From Bacillaceae bacterium UBA7792 (GTDB lineage Bacteria > Bacillota > Bacilli > Bacillales > Cytobacillaceae): a stretch of DNA of 9,006 nt. Below the pieces are notes generated by a model. The model worked only from the letters and a program-made list of their open reading frames with translations, ran no database searches and was not told the origin of the DNA. Made by a program: the position numbers and the translations under genes. Where the stretch lies: NCBI GenBank assembly GCA_002480735.1, contig DLCS01000221.1, positions 18,773-27,778 on the forward strand, in the 5' to 3' direction. This document shows, one piece after another, positions 6,730-9,006 of this stretch; position 1 is the first letter of the stretch; each line of letters opens with the position of its first letter.

Positions 6730-6851
6730 TCCTCTTCCTCCTTTGGAATCATTAAGAAAGGTATTATGGGTTCACCATCAAACTTGAACTCCTACACAAT
6801 ATAAATCTTATCCTCTGGTTCAGACATCAATGTCAATTACCCTGTAATATT

Positions 6852-6877
6852 TACGGGATACCTTTCAAAATGTTTCA
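6852..6877 (-). promoter_or_regulatory. Sigma-W promoter of sppA-yteJ
   Basis: On the - strand TGAAAC (6872-6877), a 16-base spacer and CGTA (6852-6855) match the sigma-W consensus TGAAAC-N16-CGTA with no mismatch. The start would be near 6845, giving a leader of about 115 bases before sppA. sppA (yteI) is a sigma-W target in B. subtilis, so envelope-stress induction is expected. Confidence 0.9.
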
Positions 6878-6880
6878 AAA
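6863..6880. repeat. Short direct repeat TTTCAAAA overlapping the sigma-W -35
   Basis: TTTCAAAA occurs at 6863-6870 and again at 6873-6880, exactly one helical turn apart. The second copy contains most of the sigma-W -35 complement. It may be chance in AT-rich DNA or part of an operator. No regulator is recognised. Confidence 0.4.
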
Positions 6881-6985
6881 ACCATTACACTTATTTAGAG
6901 AGCCTTTTCCAATTATGGCAAAATTAATAATGAATATCTAGAGTATCTTTAGAAAAAATTCAACTACATACGGGAGGATGACAAG

Positions 6986-7786
6986 ATGGCTAAACGCAAT
7001 AATGTATTTTTATTTCATAAAAATAATGAAGAATTGTTGGAAATCGTTCACCCTTTTTACGAGCATGCAGAGAAATATGGCTTTTCCATTGTCACGGATC
7101 ACAAGCAAGCAAATATTATTATCAGCTTTGGAGGAGATGGGGCGTTCCTGCAATCCGTCAGAAAAACTGGATTCCGTGATGATTGCCTGTATGTAGGGAT
7201 TTCAACTAAGGATAGTCCAAAGCTATATTGTGATTTTCACATAAGTGACACCAAAAAAATTGTTGAGGCGATGGCGAATGAACAGCTGGAGGTTCGACGT
7301 TATCCGACCGTTGAAGTCACCATTGATAATGAGTTCACCGTCCATTGCTTAAATGAATTTAGTCTTCGTTCATCCATTATCACCACGATTGCGATGGAAA
7401 TATATATTGACGATTTTCTTTTCGAAACATTCAGAGGGGATGGAATTATTGTAGCCACTCCAACAGGCAGTACAGGCTATAATAAATCCGTCAATGGGGC
7501 CATTGTCGACCCGCTCCTTCCATCCATTCAGGTGAGCGAGCTTGCCTCATTAAATAATAATCAATTTCGTACGCTTGGATCATCGTTTATTTTAGGTGGA
7601 GATCGCGAGCTTACAATCAAGATCGTTCAGGATGGAAATGATCATCCAACAATGGGAATGGATAATGAAGCGCTCAGCATCCAAAAGGTTGAGGAAATCA
7701 AAGTCAAGCTAAGCGATAAAATTATTAAGACCGTGAAACTAAAGGATAATTCCTTCTGGGAAAAAGTTCAAAGAGCCTTTTTATAA
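6986..7786 (+). CDS. nadK: NAD kinase (NadK2 / YtdI type)
   Basis: This cytosolic enzyme phosphorylates NAD(H) to NADP(H) with ATP or polyphosphate. The protein has 266 residues, a normal length for the short bacterial form. The family signatures are all present: FGGDGAFL (48-55) with the GGDG motif, LNEFSLR (122-128) with the conserved Asn-Glu pair, and GDGIIVATPTGSTGYNKS (151-168), the Gly-rich NAD-binding loop. GGDRELTI (204-211) and MDNEAL (225-230) complete the C-terminal domain. It matches the second Bacillus NAD kinase (YtdI/PpnKB) by position next to sppA. The ATG is preceded by GGGAGG with an 8-base spacer; an out-of-frame ATG at 6978 is unlikely. The gene is divergent from sppA and appears monocistronic. 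I found no convincing promoter for it. Its final codons lie within the terminator hairpin. Confidence 0.96.
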   Translation: MAKRNNVFLFHKNNEELLEIVHPFYEHAEKYGFSIVTDHKQANIIISFGGDGAFLQSVRKTGFRDDCLYVGISTKDSPKLYCDFHISDTKKIVEAMANEQLEVRRYPTVEVTIDNEFTVHCLNEFSLRSSIITTIAMEIYIDDFLFETFRGDGIIVATPTGSTGYNKSVNGAIVDPLLPSIQVSELASLNNNQFRTLGSSFILGGDRELTIKIVQDGNDHPTMGMDNEALSIQKVEEIKVKLSDKIIKTVKLKDNSFWEKVQRAFL

Positions 7787-7796
7787 AGGCTCTTTG
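7769..7796 (+). terminator. Terminator overlapping the 3' end of nadK
   Basis: CAAAGAGCCTTT (7769-7780) pairs perfectly with AAAGGCTCTTTG (7785-7796) around a four-base loop, TTAT. The nadK stop TAA (7784-7786) straddles the loop and the 3' arm, so the hairpin is partly coding. The T-rich tail on the + strand is weak (TATATTTCTCC). On the - strand it is followed by AACTTTTTCCC, so it may also stop transcripts from the convergent transporter gene. Confidence 0.85.
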
Positions 7797-7840
7797 TATA
7801 TTTCTCCTATAACAGGTTTTCAGAAACAGTAAATTTTCAC

Positions 7841-8773
7841 TTATGCTCCTAGTCCCTTCCCTTTTTTCCATTTAGATTCAATGGATACGATAAGCCTTGT
7901 CCGTGATAATGAATAGACGGTTAGCGCACCCCAAATAAGCATAAAGGACAATAGATGTATTCTTGAAAAATGCTCGCCGTAGAAGAATACTCCTAAAATG
8001 AGCGTCAGTGTTGGAGCGATATACTGTATAAAGCCCAGCATGGAAAGCGGAATTTTCTGAGCTCCCATCGCAAAATATAAAAGTGGCACTGCCGTAGCTA
8101 ACCCAGAGCCGATCAGTAACAAATCTGTCGCAACGGATACGTTGAGAAAAGCAAGGTTCCCCTGGAAAAATAAATAGATGATGTATCCTAGGGCAATCGG
8201 CATGACCACCATCGTCTCCAGTGTCAATCCAATTGTTGAATCTACTGTAATAAGCTTTTTCGCTAAACCATAAAAACCAAATGAAAATGCAAGTGCAAGC
8301 GAAATCCATGGAATCTGTCCATAGGAAACACTTAAAATAATCACACCTGCTATCGCCATGAAAAAGGATAGATACTGGGCAGGAGATAACTTTTCTCTTA
8401 GGAAGATGACTCCTAGTATGACGCTCACAAGCGGATTGATATAATAACCTAAGCTTGCTTGAATCATATGGTCATGATTGACAGCCCAAATATAGACAAA
8501 CCAGTTACCGCTCACCAAGAATGAGGCGGTAATAAGTGTCCAGAGCTGTCTTTGATTTTTCCCGAAACCCTTCACGGTTACAACGAATTTGGACCATTTT
8601 CCTGTTATAAGCAAAAGAAGAATCATCAGAACAAAAGACCAAACGATTCGATTGGCGAGGATTTCATCTGCCTTGACATCGTGCAAAAGCTTCCAATAGA
8701 TTGGAAGAATTCCCCACAGGAAGTAGGAGAAAGCTGCTTGAATGACCCCTAATTTCATTTCTTTATCTTTCAT
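7841..8773 (-). CDS. rarD: EamA family transporter, RarD type
   Basis: This is a predicted inner-membrane drug/metabolite transporter of 310 residues. About ten membrane helices are arranged as two EamA repeats, followed by a basic C-terminal tail (KWKKGKG). RarD-specific segments are SYFLWGILPIYWKLL (16-30), EILANRIVWS (37-46), NWFVYIWAVNH (90-100), QASLGYYINPL (105-115) and LGFIQYIAPT (246-255), with GEHF (266-269) in the last helical pair. The substrate of RarD proteins is unproven, despite the chloramphenicol-sensitivity name given in Pseudomonas. The ATG at 8773 is preceded by AGAGG with a 7-base spacer; the later ATG at codon 6 has only a weak site. In B. subtilis, as I remember it, an acyl-CoA synthetase gene (ytcI) lies between the NAD kinase gene and ytcJ, not a transporter, so this position differs. 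Confidence 0.9.
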   Translation of the reverse strand: MKDKEMKLGVIQAAFSYFLWGILPIYWKLLHDVKADEILANRIVWSFVLMILLLLITGKWSKFVVTVKGFGKNQRQLWTLITASFLVSGNWFVYIWAVNHDHMIQASLGYYINPLVSVILGVIFLREKLSPAQYLSFFMAIAGVIILSVSYGQIPWISLALAFSFGFYGLAKKLITVDSTIGLTLETMVVMPIALGYIIYLFFQGNLAFLNVSVATDLLLIGSGLATAVPLLYFAMGAQKIPLSMLGFIQYIAPTLTLILGVFFYGEHFSRIHLLSFMLIWGALTVYSLSRTRLIVSIESKWKKGKGLGA

Positions 8774-8811
8774 CGCTACGCCTCTATTCCTTCTAGACTC
8801 GAAATATCTCC

Positions 8812-8840
8812 ATTATAAACACAAATAGATACAACTTCCA
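8812..8840 (-). promoter_or_regulatory. Candidate sigma-A promoter of the RarD-type gene
   Basis: On the - strand a perfect TATAAT (8812-8817) lies 17 bases after a weak -35, TGGAAG (8835-8840). The start would be near 8805, giving a leader of about 30 bases. The -10 is convincing; the -35 is poor. Confidence 0.45.
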
Positions 8841-8886
8841 TCCTTTTTAGATCGTTTCGCAAAAAGAAAGCAGAGGGCATCAATAG

Positions 8887-9006
8887 CTAAACTGTCTCTT
8901 TTCTAGAATAAACCATTTCCCCACCGATGACGGTTTTTTCAATCTTTATCTTAAGTAGCTCATCAGACCGGCATCCGAAAATATCCCGATCGAGAATGGT
9001 AAAATC
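8887..9006 (-). CDS. C-terminal end of an amidohydrolase (YtcJ-like), truncated by the window edge
   Basis: The last 39 residues of a - strand gene are visible, ending with TAG at 8887-8889. They read DFTILDRDIFGC, then a polar stretch, then EKTVIGGEMVYSRKE. The pattern ADF-x-hydrophobic-LDRD-x-F followed by (K/V)T-V-I-GGE-x-VY is the characteristic C-terminal beta segment of metal-dependent amidohydrolases of the YtcJ / amidohydrolase-3 type. The catalytic metal ligands lie outside the window, so substrate and completeness cannot be judged. The next gene downstream, the RarD-type transporter, starts about 110 bases later with its own candidate promoter. No clear terminator hairpin is seen between the two, so read-through is possible. 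Confidence 0.75.
   Translation of the reverse strand, partial: DFTILDRDIFGCRSDELLKIKIEKTVIGGEMVYSRKETV

Noticed and set aside
6805..6836. Sigma-A promoter TTGACA (6831-6836) with TAAGAT (6805-6810) for sppA
   Set aside because: The -35 is perfect but the spacer is 20 bases, too long for a standard promoter; the 17-base alternative -10 is GGATAA, which is poor. The sigma-W site is far stronger.
6978..7196. 72-residue frame starting at 6978 that overlaps nadK
   Set aside because: It lies in another frame of nadK, and the nadK ATG at 6986 is the one with correct spacing to GGGAGG.
7878..8309. 143-residue - strand frame inside the transporter gene
   Set aside because: It is a shadow in another frame of the RarD-type protein, which has clear family motifs.
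1..9006. CRISPR array, insertion sequence, tRNA or rRNA, prophage or defence system
   Set aside because: There are no regularly spaced repeats, no transposase or integrase motifs, no cloverleaf or rRNA sequence. The methylase-like YtxK has no restriction partner or specificity domain, so I do not call a restriction-modification system.

Overview
The window looks like a core chromosomal segment of a low-to-mid GC, endospore-forming member of the Bacillaceae. The basis is the gene set and order, plus strong AAGGAGG-type ribosome binding sites, GTG use at one start, and regulatory sites of Bacillus type (cre, sigma-W, Spx-like). From memory of Bacillus subtilis, the run ackA - ytxK - tpx - ytfJ - ytfI - yteJ (sppI) - sppA - nadK2 (ytdI/ppnKB) - ... 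- ytcJ-like is conserved there in the same relative order. The two edges and one insertion differ. No mobile element, CRISPR array, RNA gene or foreign-looking island was found.

Layout. Positions 2-478 (+) hold the 3' part of a short FUSC-type membrane protein. A strong bidirectional hairpin at 488-524 separates it from the convergent ackA (554-1741, -). The ackA upstream region carries a promoter with a cre site centred about 56 bases before the predicted transcription start, the arrangement known for CcpA activation of overflow acetate production. Next come ytxK (2021-3004, -), an N6-type methyltransferase-fold protein with an altered motif IV, and tpx (3210-3710, -), a thioredoxin-dependent peroxidase with an Spx-type element. 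They are followed by the sporulation pair ytfI-ytfJ (3850-5061, -) and the pair sppA-yteJ (5162-6729, -). sppA-yteJ encodes signal peptide peptidase and its membrane inhibitor, and is preceded by an exact sigma-W consensus. nadK (6986-7786, +) is divergent from sppA. Its last codons and stop lie inside its own terminator hairpin. A RarD-type EamA transporter (7841-8773, -) and the C-terminal end of an amidohydrolase (8887-9006, -) close the window.

How the genes work together. Each short transcription unit appears to have its own promoter and rho-independent terminator. The region therefore looks like a string of independently controlled housekeeping and stress units rather than one pathway. 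The visible control themes are carbon overflow (CcpA at ackA), thiol or oxidative stress (Spx at tpx), envelope stress (sigma-W at sppA-yteJ) and sporulation or germination (ytfI-ytfJ). I see no convincing new multi-gene system. The points most worth a second look are regulatory sites, the altered methyltransferase motif of YtxK, and the two places where local content differs from B. subtilis.
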